Source: Hungatella effluvii (GTDB lineage: Bacteria; Bacillota; Clostridia; Lachnospirales; Lachnospiraceae). From it: 64,000 nucleotides of DNA. The DNA lies in assembly GCF_003201875.1 (NCBI RefSeq), contig NZ_QJKD01000001.1:1-64000 (forward strand), read 5' to 3'. The notes below the pieces were generated by a model. The model was not told the origin of the DNA, ran no database searches, and was given only the letters and a program-made list of their open reading frames with translations. Both the position numbers and the translations under genes were made by a program. Every line of letters starts with the position of its first letter. Positions within the stretch are counted from its first letter, which is position 1. Positions 8,333 through 16,938 of the stretch are shown here, piece after piece.

Positions 8333-9589
8333 ATGCAGTATCATTTTCAGCCATTTTTTCACAATACAGCCGCAGACCATCTCACGGCTGACTCCGACCG
8401 GCTTGACATACCGGAGCTGTCAGACGGCTTTGACCCATCGCTTCTTTCTTTAGCCAACGGCATCGAAGGAAGTATGATTCCCTACAGCTATATCACAGAA
8501 CGGCTCCCCTGCGGGCTCTACGCGGTTCATATCGCACTGACCGCCGTTCAGGATGTGGAACAGCTCTTTCTCTTCACCGGACGGAAACTTCTGCGTGATA
8601 TCATCTCCCTGAAGAAGGGGGACCGGTACGAACGCACCTTTTACCAGTCCGTAGCCGGCATCATTCCACGCTACCACGAAGCGTACTATCCGGTGGAAAA
8701 CCTCTTTGTTACGCTCTGTACCCCGGAGCCCGGCGCTGTCCGGATCGAAGCCTGTTATGCCGAGGCAGCTAATGTGTCCGACGGCGTAACGACAGTCTAT
8801 CTCTGCGGGGATTCCACCGTCACAGACCAGTCCGCAGAAATCCCCTATCTTCCGGGTGCCTGCTACGCCTCCTGGGGCCAGGCACTTCCCGCGTTCTTAG
8901 ACGGCAGAATAGCCGTGGAAAACCAGGCGCACTGCGGGCTGACGACGGAAACCTTCCGTCAGGAAGGCCACATGGACATCGTGAAGCATTTTCTCAGACC
9001 GGGTGACTTCTGCCTGATCCAGTTCGGCCATAACGACCAGAAGCTTCCCCATCTGCGGGCCGACAGGGAGTATCCCGTCAATCTGCGAAGATACATAGAA
9101 GAAGTCCGGAACCTCCGCGGAATCCCCGTGCTGGTGACCTCTCCCGGACGCAACATCTGGAAAGAGGACGGCACCTACCATGAGCTGCTGGCGGAACATG
9201 TGCAGGCGGTTAAAGATGTGGCCGTTTCCACGAATACCCCGGTCATCGACCTGCATGAGTTCTCGGTACGCTTCTATGAAAAGACCGGAATGGAACGCTC
9301 CTGCGGGTACTTCCATCCCGGTGACTACACCCACACCAATGAGTACGGGGCGTGCCTGTTGGCTTCCTGCATCGCAGCCGGACTCGGCCGGATATTTCCC
9401 GAAGTATTTCATGTAACCGCCGGTCCCTCCGACTTCACTCCTCCGGAAAATCTCTGGGATCTGCTGGACAGCCAGAACAACCGTGCAGGCAGTACGGAAC
9501 AGAAGGAACAGTTTGATGCCATGGAAAAATCAACTGCTGCGCTGTTGAAAGTGTTGGAAGAGGCGGTTCAGGCACCATCAGATGAGTGA
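8333..9589 (+). CDS. SGNH/GDSL rhamnogalacturonan acetylesterase-like protein
   Basis: This 418-residue protein resembles YesT/RhgT rhamnogalacturonan acetylesterases. An N-terminal beta-rich domain (about residues 1-140) precedes the SGNH hydrolase domain. The nucleophile block is YLCGDSTVTD, the oxyanion block is QFGHND, and the C-terminal dyad is in HPGDYTHTNEYG. The enzyme removes acetyl groups from galacturonate in rhamnogalacturonan. There is no signal peptide, so it probably acts on imported oligomers. The start at 8333 follows AGGAGG with eight spacer bases; a 21-residue longer reading begins inside the foldback element and is less likely. It is the third gene after the kinase and regulator, but the foldback lies between them, so separate expression is possible. 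Confidence 0.88.
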   Translation: MQYHFQPFFHNTAADHLTADSDRLDIPELSDGFDPSLLSLANGIEGSMIPYSYITERLPCGLYAVHIALTAVQDVEQLFLFTGRKLLRDIISLKKGDRYERTFYQSVAGIIPRYHEAYYPVENLFVTLCTPEPGAVRIEACYAEAANVSDGVTTVYLCGDSTVTDQSAEIPYLPGACYASWGQALPAFLDGRIAVENQAHCGLTTETFRQEGHMDIVKHFLRPGDFCLIQFGHNDQKLPHLRADREYPVNLRRYIEEVRNLRGIPVLVTSPGRNIWKEDGTYHELLAEHVQAVKDVAVSTNTPVIDLHEFSVRFYEKTGMERSCGYFHPGDYTHTNEYGACLLASCIAAGLGRIFPEVFHVTAGPSDFTPPENLWDLLDSQNNRAGSTEQKEQFDAMEKSTAALLKVLEEAVQAPSDE

Positions 9590-9644
9590 CAGACGCCGAA
9601 GGTGAGTTGTGCGGAATCTCTGGAATCATTGATCCGAAAGAAAA

Positions 9645-9707
9645 GCGGGAGGGCGCATCAGGGACGGCAAGGCCGGTCTTCTTATGATTCCTGACACGCC
9701 CTCCCGC
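9645..9707 (-). terminator. Terminator between convergent esterase and PHP genes
   Basis: GCGGGAGGGCG with an extended CATCAGG pairs with CCTGA..CGCCCTCCCGC. On the minus strand the stem is followed by TTTTCTTTC, so it serves the leftward PHP gene. The + strand lacks a T-run. Confidence 0.75.
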
Positions 9708-9725
9708 AGCAGATTATCCGGAATT

Positions 9726-10451
9726 TCACCGGTTGCGGCTGTATCCAATAAATGCCTGGAAGGCTTCTACATCTGTATTTAAAATTAATGTTTCGTCAAA
9801 TCCTATTTCATCAAGCAGCTTTTCAGCCAAAACAAAATTTCCTACATCACTGGGATCATGGGCATCTGAATTTACAATGACAGGAACTTCAGACTGCCGG
9901 CAAAGCGCAAGCATGATCTTGTAATTTTCCACACAGTTCAAACGCTTATCTTTTTTTCTCAAAGAACTGTTGTTTATTTCTAAAGCAACGTGATACTGTT
10001 TTGCGGCTTGTACGAGTCTTTCATAATCCAGTGGTGTATGATCATCATCCGGATGGGAAACAAAGAACACTTTGGGATGCTTCATACACTGAATTATATT
10101 ATCCGTATTTTTAATTTTTCCCTCATTTTTATAACACTGCGTATGGATTCCTGCTATTGCATAATCCAACTTTTCTATATATTGCTGCTCGAGGGAAAGC
10201 AGCCCGCCTTTCAGGACGTTTATTTCACAGCCATGCAAAATTTCCACGCCATACAAATCCCTGGGTATCGCCTGAAGATTATTATAATAAAAGGGATTCA
10301 CCGTTCCTGGAATGCCTGGCGCATGTTCACTTATCCCCAGCAGCTGTAAATGTTGTTCGCTGGCTGCTTTCGCCATTTCCCGAATCGTGCCGTAAGCATG
10401 ACCGCTGGCTATCGTATGAGTGTGAATATCTAATAAGAAATCTTTTTTCAC
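9726..10451 (-). CDS. PHP-domain phosphatase (YcdX-like)
   Basis: This 241-residue protein starts with the PHP metal-binding motif DIHTHT (residues 7-12) and continues with GISEHAP, HGCEIN, FVSHPDDDH and VNSDAH, which together give the histidine/aspartate ligands of the trinuclear metal site. YcdX-type enzymes are cytoplasmic phosphatases; the physiological substrate is not predictable here. AAGGAG precedes the ATG. It follows a decayed acetyltransferase gene on the same strand and is closed by a terminator. Its base composition looks more A+T-rich than the pectin genes, which may mean a different history, but this was judged by eye. Confidence 0.85.
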   Translation of the reverse strand: MKKDFLLDIHTHTIASGHAYGTIREMAKAASEQHLQLLGISEHAPGIPGTVNPFYYNNLQAIPRDLYGVEILHGCEINVLKGGLLSLEQQYIEKLDYAIAGIHTQCYKNEGKIKNTDNIIQCMKHPKVFFVSHPDDDHTPLDYERLVQAAKQYHVALEINNSSLRKKDKRLNCVENYKIMLALCRQSEVPVIVNSDAHDPSDVGNFVLAEKLLDEIGFDETLILNTDVEAFQAFIGYSRNR

Positions 10452-10493
10452 AGTACTCTCCTTTCATTTAGCTGGACAGATCATTTATCCGTA

Positions 10494-10905
10494 TTACTCG
10501 TTTCTGTTCAATACAAAGTATGCATCATATTTCGTTCCATCATGTCCGATTAACTTTTCGTCTGTATACTTAAAACCCAACCGCTCTAACGCGCGTATTC
10601 GCTCTGCTGCTGCGGCAATGGCTTTTGCAGCAATTTTATCGCAATGAAAAAGTGTATACGCGGGTTCAATGATCATTCCCAATATTTTTGTAATTTCGCC
10701 TGCTCTTTCGTAATCGCTCCGGATATCCAATCTGAGCAGTCCGCAGTCCGTAAAACAGTCCGCAGCGTGTATAATAAAAGTCGTCACCGCCGCAATTATC
10801 ACTGTTAAAAAATAATACTGCAGCTTTGTCAGAATAAACCTTTAACAAATCGGATTTATCCTCCTGACTGGTCATTCTCAAATACAGGGCAATTTTCATA
10901 GACAT
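10494..10905 (-). pseudogene. GNAT-family acetyltransferase, internally deleted
   Basis: Two overlapping frames on the minus strand look like the two ends of one protein. The first (from 10905) reads MKIALYLRMTSQEDKSDLL and on to GGDDFYYT, then loses sense. The second, in a different frame (ending at 10494), reads CFTDCGLLRLDIRSDYERAG and on to GFKYTDEKLIGHDGTKYDA. The junction is near 10768. From recollection of intact clostridial GNAT relatives (about 175 residues), roughly 40 residues of the central strand and acetyl-CoA region are missing and the frame is shifted. It is probably non-functional. Confidence 0.72.
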
Positions 10906-11026
10906 CGGTCATGACGCGCCTCCCTCAAATTTTCATTATTTATACTTAATTCTATCACATTTTAGAGTGCGCGGATATGTCTGTAAAGTTTTTTCCTTTG
11001 ACGGAACATTTTTCCTGAAAGTAAAA

Positions 11027-11055
11027 CAGGACATTTCATCATCTGAAATGTCCTG
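11027..11055 (-). terminator. Terminator overlapping the end of dus
   Basis: CAGGACATTTCA (11027-11038), a 5-base loop and TGAAATGTCCTG (11044-11055) form a perfect 12-bp stem. The dus stop codon lies in the loop, and the minus strand continues TTTTACTTTC. Confidence 0.75.
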
Positions 11056-12013
11056 CAAACCGTTCCATCACGAGTGTTTCCAAATCCGCTAATGTTTCCA
11101 CCGCGTTGATATCATTCCGCAGTTTTGCCGAATGGGGCAGTCCGGCCGTATACCAGGCCATGTGCTTGCGCATCTCCCGGATTCCCAGATACTCTCCTTT
11201 GTGTTCCACCGACATCTTCGCATGGCGCAGAACCATGTTCTGCAGTTCCTCCATGGATGGGGGCGGAAGAAGTTCCCCCGTCTCCAGGTAATGGAGCGTT
11301 CTCGAGAAGATCCACGGGTTGCCCTTTGCCCCTCTCGCAATCATAATTCCATCGCAGCCAGTCTCGTCCAGCAGCGCCTTCGCATCCTCGGGGGCAAAGA
11401 CGTCTCCATTTCCGATGACCGGTATCTTCACGGCTTCTTTTACCCTGCGAATAATATCCCAGTCTGCGATCCCGGAATAATACTGTTCCCTCGTCCTGCC
11501 GTGAACCGCAACCGCAGCCACGCCGCAGTTCTCGGCCATCCTGGCAAATTCCACCGCGTTCACATCGCTGTCCGTAAAACCCTTGCGGAACTTCACTGTC
11601 ACAGGCTTTTTTACAGCCTTCACCATGGCGCCAAGAACCGCCTCCGCCAGCTTGGGATTCTTCATCATCGCTGAGCCTTCGCCGTTATTAACGATCTTCG
11701 GCACGGGGCATCCCATGTTGACATCGATAATATCAAAAGGTCCCGGCTCGATGAGCTTCGCAATATCCGCCATAATTTCCGGATCGGAGCCAAACAGCTG
11801 AACCGAAACCGGACGTTCTCTCTCTTCTACTTCCAGGAGCGCCTTCGTATTCCTGTTCTTATAAAGAATCGCCTTCGCGCTCACCATCTCTGTCACCACC
11901 ATGCCGCAGCCCTGCTCCTTGCAGAGAATGCGAAATGGCAGGTCGGTTACCCCTGCCATCGGCGCCAGAATCAGATTATTCTCAAGTGTTACATTACCAA
12001 TCTTAAGCTTCAC
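11039..12013 (-). CDS. dusB: tRNA-dihydrouridine synthase (DusB type)
   Basis: This 324-residue flavoprotein reduces uridines in the D-loop of tRNA. Diagnostic stretches are APMAGVTDLPFR near the N-terminus (FMN site), DVNMGCPVPKI with the catalytic Cys, VKFRKGF, HGRTREQYYSG, GNGDV and ARGAKGNPWIF. Length fits the bacterial DusB group. The start is a GTG overlapping the TGA of the upstream gene (12010-12366), with GAGGAAGAGGA as ribosome-binding site, so the pair is co-translated. The terminator hairpin begins within its final codons. Confidence 0.93.
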   Translation of the reverse strand: MKLKIGNVTLENNLILAPMAGVTDLPFRILCKEQGCGMVVTEMVSAKAILYKNRNTKALLEVEERERPVSVQLFGSDPEIMADIAKLIEPGPFDIIDVNMGCPVPKIVNNGEGSAMMKNPKLAEAVLGAMVKAVKKPVTVKFRKGFTDSDVNAVEFARMAENCGVAAVAVHGRTREQYYSGIADWDIIRRVKEAVKIPVIGNGDVFAPEDAKALLDETGCDGIMIARGAKGNPWIFSRTLHYLETGELLPPPSMEELQNMVLRHAKMSVEHKGEYLGIREMRKHMAWYTAGLPHSAKLRNDINAVETLADLETLVMERFAGHFR

Positions 12014-12366
12014 GATTCCTCTTCCTCATCAATCTCTTCTCCCAGATAAAAGACCCGGTAATACATCTCCAGGGCCTCCAAAAGATCCCTCTTTTCCATC
12101 TGATACTGTTTGATTTTCAGCACGCTTCCTATTTCGTCAAATAAATAATCCGTCTCCTCAGCCGTCACTAAAAACTCCAGAGTACCATCCTCTTCAAATT
12201 CCAGAGTCAGAATTCCGCCCACATCCTCTGTATACAGCACACACATAATCTGAAGCTCCTGCCGTATGTTCTCAGGAAGATTGGAAAACTGTTCATTAAA
12301 ATAGTATTTCTGCTCATAGGAATTGGCTCCGCATAATACGATACGATCCTGTTTCTCCTCTATCAT
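12010..12366 (-). CDS. Small conserved protein (DUF6145-like)
   Basis: This 118-residue acidic protein starts MIEEKQDRIVLCGANSYEQK and ends in a Glu-rich tail (EEIDEEEES). It has no signal peptide or membrane segment. I recognise it as the kind of small protein found upstream of dus in Lachnospiraceae (DUF6145-like); function is unknown. It overlaps dus by four bases. The name rests on recollection of the family. Confidence 0.7.
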   Translation of the reverse strand: MIEEKQDRIVLCGANSYEQKYYFNEQFSNLPENIRQELQIMCVLYTEDVGGILTLEFEEDGTLEFLVTAEETDYLFDEIGSVLKIKQYQMEKRDLLEALEMYYRVFYLGEEIDEEEES

Positions 12367-12440
12367 AAAAACACCGTTCCTTCTATGGTTATTTCATCCG
12401 AACGTAGTATATCACAAGACAGAATGAATGACAATAGCTC

Positions 12441-13448
12441 CTAAAAATCCGTAGTACACCTCTTCACCAGTCTGCAGGGGACCTGGCTCTTCTGTGCCAC
12501 CGGTTTTTCCTCGCCCCGCAGAACCGCCATCATCTGATCCGTGGTGATGGCGCAGAGCTCTTCTACCTTGTTGTCAATGGAAGAAAGCTCGGGATCACAG
12601 CAGATGGAAAGTGCAGAATTATTAAATCCGGTGATGCAGAGTTCCTCCGGAATCTTTAAAAGCTTGGCGTTAGCGTATTTGATCGCACCCACAGCCAGGC
12701 CGTCATCCGTGGCCAGCACGCTGTCGAAATTCAAATCCCGCCTCTCTAAAAGAATGTCTCTCACCGAATGGATCCGGTTCTTTACATAAAGCTTTAAGTC
12801 CCCCAGCACAGGCAGTCCATGGTCCTTCAAGGCCGCCTCATATCCCGCCAGCTTCTGATTCGCACTGTAAGAATGGGAATCACACAGAAACAGAATCCGT
12901 CTTCTTCCCGCCTCAATCATCTGCGAAGCCACGTCATAGGTAGCGCCGTAATCGTCGCTGAAGGCACAATACACATGATCGCCCTTAATATAACCGTTAA
13001 TCATAAATACAGGAACCGTCTTCGCCGCATTCCGCACGTAATCCGCCTTCCGGTCGTCTCCGCCCTCGCCGGCATACGTCGATCCTACCAGAATCAGCGC
13101 GTCGATCCGCTTATTTAACAGAAGACTCACATACTTTTCCTTATTCTCCTGCCGGGATCCGCTGCAGCAGAGAATACAGTCATACCCGTACTCATGCAGA
13201 CGGCCTTCCAGGTGAAATGCCGCCGATGCCATATAGGAATCCGATACATCCGGGCAGATAATCCCGATGGTCTTCATGGAGTCCAGTCCCAGACCCCGCG
13301 CAAACACGTTTGGCGTATAACCGTTCTCCTCCATGATGGCGCGGACCCTCTGTTTTGTCTTCTCGCTGACACGCGGGCTGTCGTTCACCACACGCGATAC
13401 GGTGGCAATGGACACCCCTGCAAGCTCTGCTATATCGTAAATATTCAT
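12441..13448 (-). CDS. LacI-family repressor, probable hexuronate/pectin regulator
   Basis: This 335-residue repressor has an N-terminal LacI helix-turn-helix (IYDIAELAGVSIATVSRVVN), a hinge (TPNVFARGLG) and a periplasmic-binding-protein-like effector domain starting TIGIICPDVSDSYMA. It is divergent from uxaA-uxaB. Its own promoter carries a TGTAAGCGCTTTCG operator just downstream, and the uxaA promoter carries a perfect TGTAAGTACTTACA. The same motif flanks the polygalacturonase operon promoter at 41.5 kb. I infer that it represses all three units, itself included, and is released by a galacturonate-pathway intermediate. The effector is not readable from sequence. Confidence 0.88.
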   Translation of the reverse strand: MNIYDIAELAGVSIATVSRVVNDSPRVSEKTKQRVRAIMEENGYTPNVFARGLGLDSMKTIGIICPDVSDSYMASAAFHLEGRLHEYGYDCILCCSGSRQENKEKYVSLLLNKRIDALILVGSTYAGEGGDDRKADYVRNAAKTVPVFMINGYIKGDHVYCAFSDDYGATYDVASQMIEAGRRRILFLCDSHSYSANQKLAGYEAALKDHGLPVLGDLKLYVKNRIHSVRDILLERRDLNFDSVLATDDGLAVGAIKYANAKLLKIPEELCITGFNNSALSICCDPELSSIDNKVEELCAITTDQMMAVLRGEEKPVAQKSQVPCRLVKRCTTDF

Positions 13449-13494
13449 TTTGAACCCTCTTTATCCTGATACACCGACGCTCTGGAATGCAGTG

Positions 13495-13508
13495 CGAAAG
13501 CGCTTACA
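13495..13508. promoter_or_regulatory. LacI-type operator near the lacI-family gene
   Basis: CGAAAGCGCTTACA (minus strand TGTAAGCGCTTTCG) lies about 11 bases after the -10 of the leftward regulator promoter. It matches 12 of 14 positions of a perfect TGTAAGCGCTTACA palindrome. It is also one base from a CcpA cre consensus, so CcpA binding cannot be excluded. Confidence 0.7.
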
Positions 13509-13519
13509 CTTTTTCTTAC

Positions 13520-13548
13520 ATTATATCTGATCCATTCATGAAAAGCAA
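13520..13548 (-). promoter_or_regulatory. Promoter of the LacI-family regulator gene
   Basis: On the minus strand TTGCTT (13543-13548), a 17-base spacer and a perfect TATAAT (13520-13525) precede the operator at 13495-13508, which suggests autorepression. Confidence 0.7.
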
Positions 13549-13571
13549 CCGTATTCTTTTTATTTTCCCTA

Positions 13572-13617
13572 TTGACGAAGTGACAAAAATGGTGTATGGT
13601 TTATGTAAGTACTTACA
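13572..13617 (+). promoter_or_regulatory. uxaA promoter with overlapping LacI operator
   Basis: TTGACG (13572-13577), a 17-base spacer and TATGGT (13595-13600) are followed by the perfect palindrome TGTAAGTACTTACA (13604-13617) over the expected start site. The two operators here are about 109 bp centre to centre, so looping is possible. Confidence 0.75.
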
Positions 13618-13642
13618 TTCCATATCAATTGGAATATTTAAA

Positions 13643-13806
13643 TTGTAACCCTGAAGCCGTGCGCCGTGCATCTTCTTGTTTTCGAAAAGCGCGAAAACAA
13701 GAAGCCCGGGCGTTCCGCCCTATGGTAGTTTATACAGAAAAGTGTTTATACAAGCGAGCTTGTAACACACTTTTCTGCACAAACTGCCGCACAGCTGAAT
13801 CGTTAC
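13643..13806 (+). promoter_or_regulatory. Highly structured 5' leader of uxaA
   Basis: Between promoter and uxaA the leader holds three successive hairpins: a perfect 13-bp stem CTTCTTGTTTTCG (13672-13684)/CGAAAACAAGAAG (13692-13704), a small GGGCG-TTC-CGCCC (13708-13720), and a long imperfect stem (13724-13788; GGTAGTTT with AAACTGCC at its base). TGTAAC (13645-13650) and GTTACA (13801-13806) could close the whole. The leader is about 225 nt. I match it to no known riboswitch class. Confidence 0.6.
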
Positions 13807-13834
13807 ATGGAATTGCAGAAAGGAAAGAACGATT

Positions 13835-15316
13835 ATGCAGGACTTTATTAAAATTCACTCCGGGGATAATGTAGCTGTAGCCTTAAAGCCGCTGGCCTCC
13901 GGCACCATCGTGACTGTGAATGATCAGGCGGTCACGCTCGTCTCCGATATCCCTCAGGGACACAAGTTCGCTTTAGCCGACATCGCAGAGGGCGCTTCCG
14001 TCATGAAATACGGCTGCGCCATCGGAATCGCGAAGGAACCGATTTTAAAAGGAAGCTGGATCCACACACACAATTTAAAGACCGGGCTGGGCGATCTGCT
14101 CACCTACTCCTACGACAAACAGGAAACTGCTCCCACGCCGGCGGAGGAACGCTTCTTTAACGGTTATCGCCGACCGGACGGAAAAGTCGGCGTCCGCAAC
14201 GAGATCTGGATCATCCCAACCGTAGGCTGTGTCAATAACGTTGCCCAGGCCATCGAGCGCCAGGCAAAAAGTCTCATAAGCGGAACCGTAGAAGATGTGG
14301 TGGCTTTCCCACACCCCTATGGCTGTTCCCAGATGGGTGACGACCAGGAGCATACCAGAACCATTCTGGCCGATTTAATCAATCATCCCAACGCCGGGGG
14401 TGTCCTCGTTCTCGGCCTCGGATGCGAAAACAGCAACATTACGGAATTAAAACGCTATATCGGAGAATATGATGAACGCCGTATCAAGTTCCTGGTAGCA
14501 CAGGAATCTGATGATGAGATCGCCGACTCTCTGGAACTGATCCGCGAACTGGCCGCTTATGCCGGCAGCTTCGAACGGGAAACAGTCAGCTGCAGCGAAC
14601 TCATCATCGGCATGAAATGCGGTGGATCCGACGGACTCTCCGGCATCACAGCCAACCCCACGGTCGGTGCGTTCTCAGACATGCTGGTGGGCGCCGGCGG
14701 AACCACGATACTGACCGAGGTTCCCGAGATGTTCGGGGCGGAGACACTGCTCATGAACCGCTGTGTCAATGAAGAGACCTTTGAAAAAACCGTTCATCTG
14801 ATCAATGACTTCAAAAACTATTTTACCAGCCACAATCAGACCATCTACGAGAACCCGTCTCCCGGCAACAAAAAGGGTGGTATCTCTACCCTGGAGGACA
14901 AGTCGCTGGGATGCGTTCAGAAATCCGGCAGCGCTCCGGTCATGGACGTCTTAATGTATGGAGAACCCGTTCATACAAAGGGCTTAAACCTTTTAAGCGC
15001 CCCTGGTAATGACCTGGTCGCCTCCACCGCGCTGGCTGCCTCCGGCGCCCACATCGTACTCTTCACCACAGGACGCGGTACGCCGTTTGCCTGTCCGGTC
15101 CCAACCATGAAGATATCGACCAACACCGCGCTCAGCACGAAGAAGAGCAACTGGATCGATTTTAACTGCGGCAGACTGGTAGAAGACACGGATATGGATA
15201 CATTAAAGAATGACTTCTTTGATTTTGTCCTGGAGGTTGCTTCCGGAAAGAAAGTGAAATCAGAAGAAGCAGGCTTCCATGATATGGCCATCTTTAAGCA
15301 GGGAGTCACACTATAG
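13835..15316 (+). CDS. uxaA: Altronate dehydratase
   Basis: This 493-residue UxaA dehydrates D-altronate to 2-keto-3-deoxygluconate. It has the full two-part layout: an N-terminal SAF-type domain (about residues 1-90, MQDFIKIHSGDNVAVALKPL) and the larger C-terminal domain with VRNEIWIIPTVGCVN, HPYGCSQMGDDQ, GCENSN, and MKCGGSDGLSGITANPTVG. Conserved cysteines fit an iron-dependent site. It is cytoplasmic and the first gene of a two-gene operon with uxaB, 26 bases apart. AAAGGAAAG precedes the ATG. Expression should respond to the LacI-type operator and perhaps the structured leader. UxaC, the isomerase feeding the pathway, is not in the window. Confidence 0.93.
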   Translation: MQDFIKIHSGDNVAVALKPLASGTIVTVNDQAVTLVSDIPQGHKFALADIAEGASVMKYGCAIGIAKEPILKGSWIHTHNLKTGLGDLLTYSYDKQETAPTPAEERFFNGYRRPDGKVGVRNEIWIIPTVGCVNNVAQAIERQAKSLISGTVEDVVAFPHPYGCSQMGDDQEHTRTILADLINHPNAGGVLVLGLGCENSNITELKRYIGEYDERRIKFLVAQESDDEIADSLELIRELAAYAGSFERETVSCSELIIGMKCGGSDGLSGITANPTVGAFSDMLVGAGGTTILTEVPEMFGAETLLMNRCVNEETFEKTVHLINDFKNYFTSHNQTIYENPSPGNKKGGISTLEDKSLGCVQKSGSAPVMDVLMYGEPVHTKGLNLLSAPGNDLVASTALAASGAHIVLFTTGRGTPFACPVPTMKISTNTALSTKKSNWIDFNCGRLVEDTDMDTLKNDFFDFVLEVASGKKVKSEEAGFHDMAIFKQGVTL

Positions 15317-15342
15317 AAATCATATAAAGGAGAGTATTTCAA

Positions 15343-16836
15343 ATGGAAAAGTTATGTTATGAGACACTGGAGAAACAGGGCTACGACGGATATTTGTTAA
15401 AGGACGCACCGGAACGTGTGCTGCAGTTCGGCGAAGGTAATTTCCTGCGCGCTTTCGTGGACTATTTTATTGATATGATGAACGAAAAGGCAGGATTTCA
15501 TTCCAAAGTCGTTTTATGCCAGCCCATCGCTCCCGGACTTGCCGATATGATCAATGAGCAGGAAGGCTTATATACTCTGTTTTTACGCGGTTTTGAAAAT
15601 GGAAAGAAGGTCAATGACAAGCGCGTGATCTCCTGTGTCAGCAGATGTTTAAATCCCTATCAGGATTACGACGCCGTTCTCGCCTGTGCGGAGAATCCGG
15701 ATTTACGTTTCATCGCCTGCAATACAACGGAAGCCGGCATCACCTACGATCCGGCCTGCAGCTTCACCGATGTGCCGGCGGACAGCTATCCCGGAAAGCT
15801 GACCCAGTTCTTATATAAGAGATTTGAAACGTTCGGAAAAGAATCCGGAAAAGGCTTTGTCATCCTCTCCTGCGAGCTGATCGACAACAACGGAAAAGAG
15901 TTGGAGAAATGCGTCCTGCAGTATGCGGATCAGTGGAAATTAGGAGAAGAATTCGTCAATTGGATCAAACAGGAGAATATCTTCTGCTCCACTTTGGTAG
16001 ATCGGATCGTAACTGGATATCCGAGAAATGAAGCCGCTTCCATCTGTGAAGAGCTTGGCTACCAGGACAACATCATCGACACCGGAGAAGTCTTCGGATT
16101 CTGGGTCATCGAAGGACCTGAGAGTTTAAAAGAAGAGCTTCCATTTGAGAAGGCCGGTCTTCCGGTCCTCATCACCGACGATCACAAGCCATACAAGCAG
16201 AGAAAGGTCCGTATCTTAAACGGTGCTCACACCTCCTTCGTCTTAGGCGCATACTTAGCCGGCCAGGATATTGTCCGTGACTGTATGGAAGATGAAGTGA
16301 TCTGCGGCTTTATGAACAAGACCATTTACGATGAGATCATCCCGACTCTGACGCTCCCGAAGGAAGAGCTTAAGAGCTTCGCCGCTTCCGTTACGGAGCG
16401 TTTTAAGAATCCATTTATCGACCACGCGCTGCTCTCCATCTCCTTAAACTCCACCTCCAAGTGGAAAGCACGCGTTATGCCTTCCTTAAAGGGCTATATT
16501 GCAAACACCGGCAAGCTTCCGGAATGCATCACCGCTTCCTTTGCATTCTATATCGCATTCTACCGCGGAAAGCAGCTTACCGAAGACGGACTGATTGCAG
16601 CGAGACCGGCCGGTAATGAATACACGGTAAAAGATGACCGCCCGATCCTTAAGTTTTTCTACGATCACAGGGAGGACGATGCAAGGACTCTGGTTCACGC
16701 AGTCTGCTCCAACGAAGAATTCTGGGGTGAGGACTTAACCGCCATCGCCGGATTCGAGGACGCCGTCGCTGGTTATGTGGCGGATATCTGGGAAAAGGGC
16801 GCTTATGAAGTGATGAAGGGTTGTCTGGATAAATAG
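15343..16836 (+). CDS. uxaB: Tagaturonate reductase (altronate oxidoreductase)
   Basis: This 497-residue protein belongs to the polyol-specific long-chain (mannitol) dehydrogenase family. It reduces D-tagaturonate to D-altronate with NADH, supplying UxaA. The nucleotide-binding start VLQFGEGNFLRAFVDYFID, the mid-protein ELIDNNGKELEKCVLQYA, and the catalytic-domain block KQRKVRILNGAHTS with a Lys-rich active site are visible. Length fits UxaB. GGAGAG precedes the ATG. It ends before a terminator shared with the converging lyase gene. Confidence 0.93.
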   Translation: MEKLCYETLEKQGYDGYLLKDAPERVLQFGEGNFLRAFVDYFIDMMNEKAGFHSKVVLCQPIAPGLADMINEQEGLYTLFLRGFENGKKVNDKRVISCVSRCLNPYQDYDAVLACAENPDLRFIACNTTEAGITYDPACSFTDVPADSYPGKLTQFLYKRFETFGKESGKGFVILSCELIDNNGKELEKCVLQYADQWKLGEEFVNWIKQENIFCSTLVDRIVTGYPRNEAASICEELGYQDNIIDTGEVFGFWVIEGPESLKEELPFEKAGLPVLITDDHKPYKQRKVRILNGAHTSFVLGAYLAGQDIVRDCMEDEVICGFMNKTIYDEIIPTLTLPKEELKSFAASVTERFKNPFIDHALLSISLNSTSKWKARVMPSLKGYIANTGKLPECITASFAFYIAFYRGKQLTEDGLIAARPAGNEYTVKDDRPILKFFYDHREDDARTLVHAVCSNEEFWGEDLTAIAGFEDAVAGYVADIWEKGAYEVMKGCLDK

Positions 16837-16855
16837 TATCATAACGAAAAAGAAA

Positions 16856-16896
16856 CAGGGCAAATGCACGAATCCCCACGCGATGCATCTGCCCTG
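16856..16896. terminator. Bidirectional terminator between uxaB and the lyase operon
   Basis: CAGGGCA..ATGCA pairs with TGCAT..TGCCCTG around an 18-base loop. T-rich sequence follows on both strands (CTTTATTATT on +; TTTCTTTTTC on -), as suits two convergent operons. Confidence 0.8.
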
Positions 16897-16938
16897 CTTT
16901 ATTATTCCACACCCTGGCTTCTATTCTTCTTATTCCTC

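Noticed and set aside
13596..13874. 92-codon + strand reading frame across the uxaA leader
   Set aside because: It runs through the operator, the hairpins and into uxaA in another frame; no ribosome-binding site and no protein-like composition.
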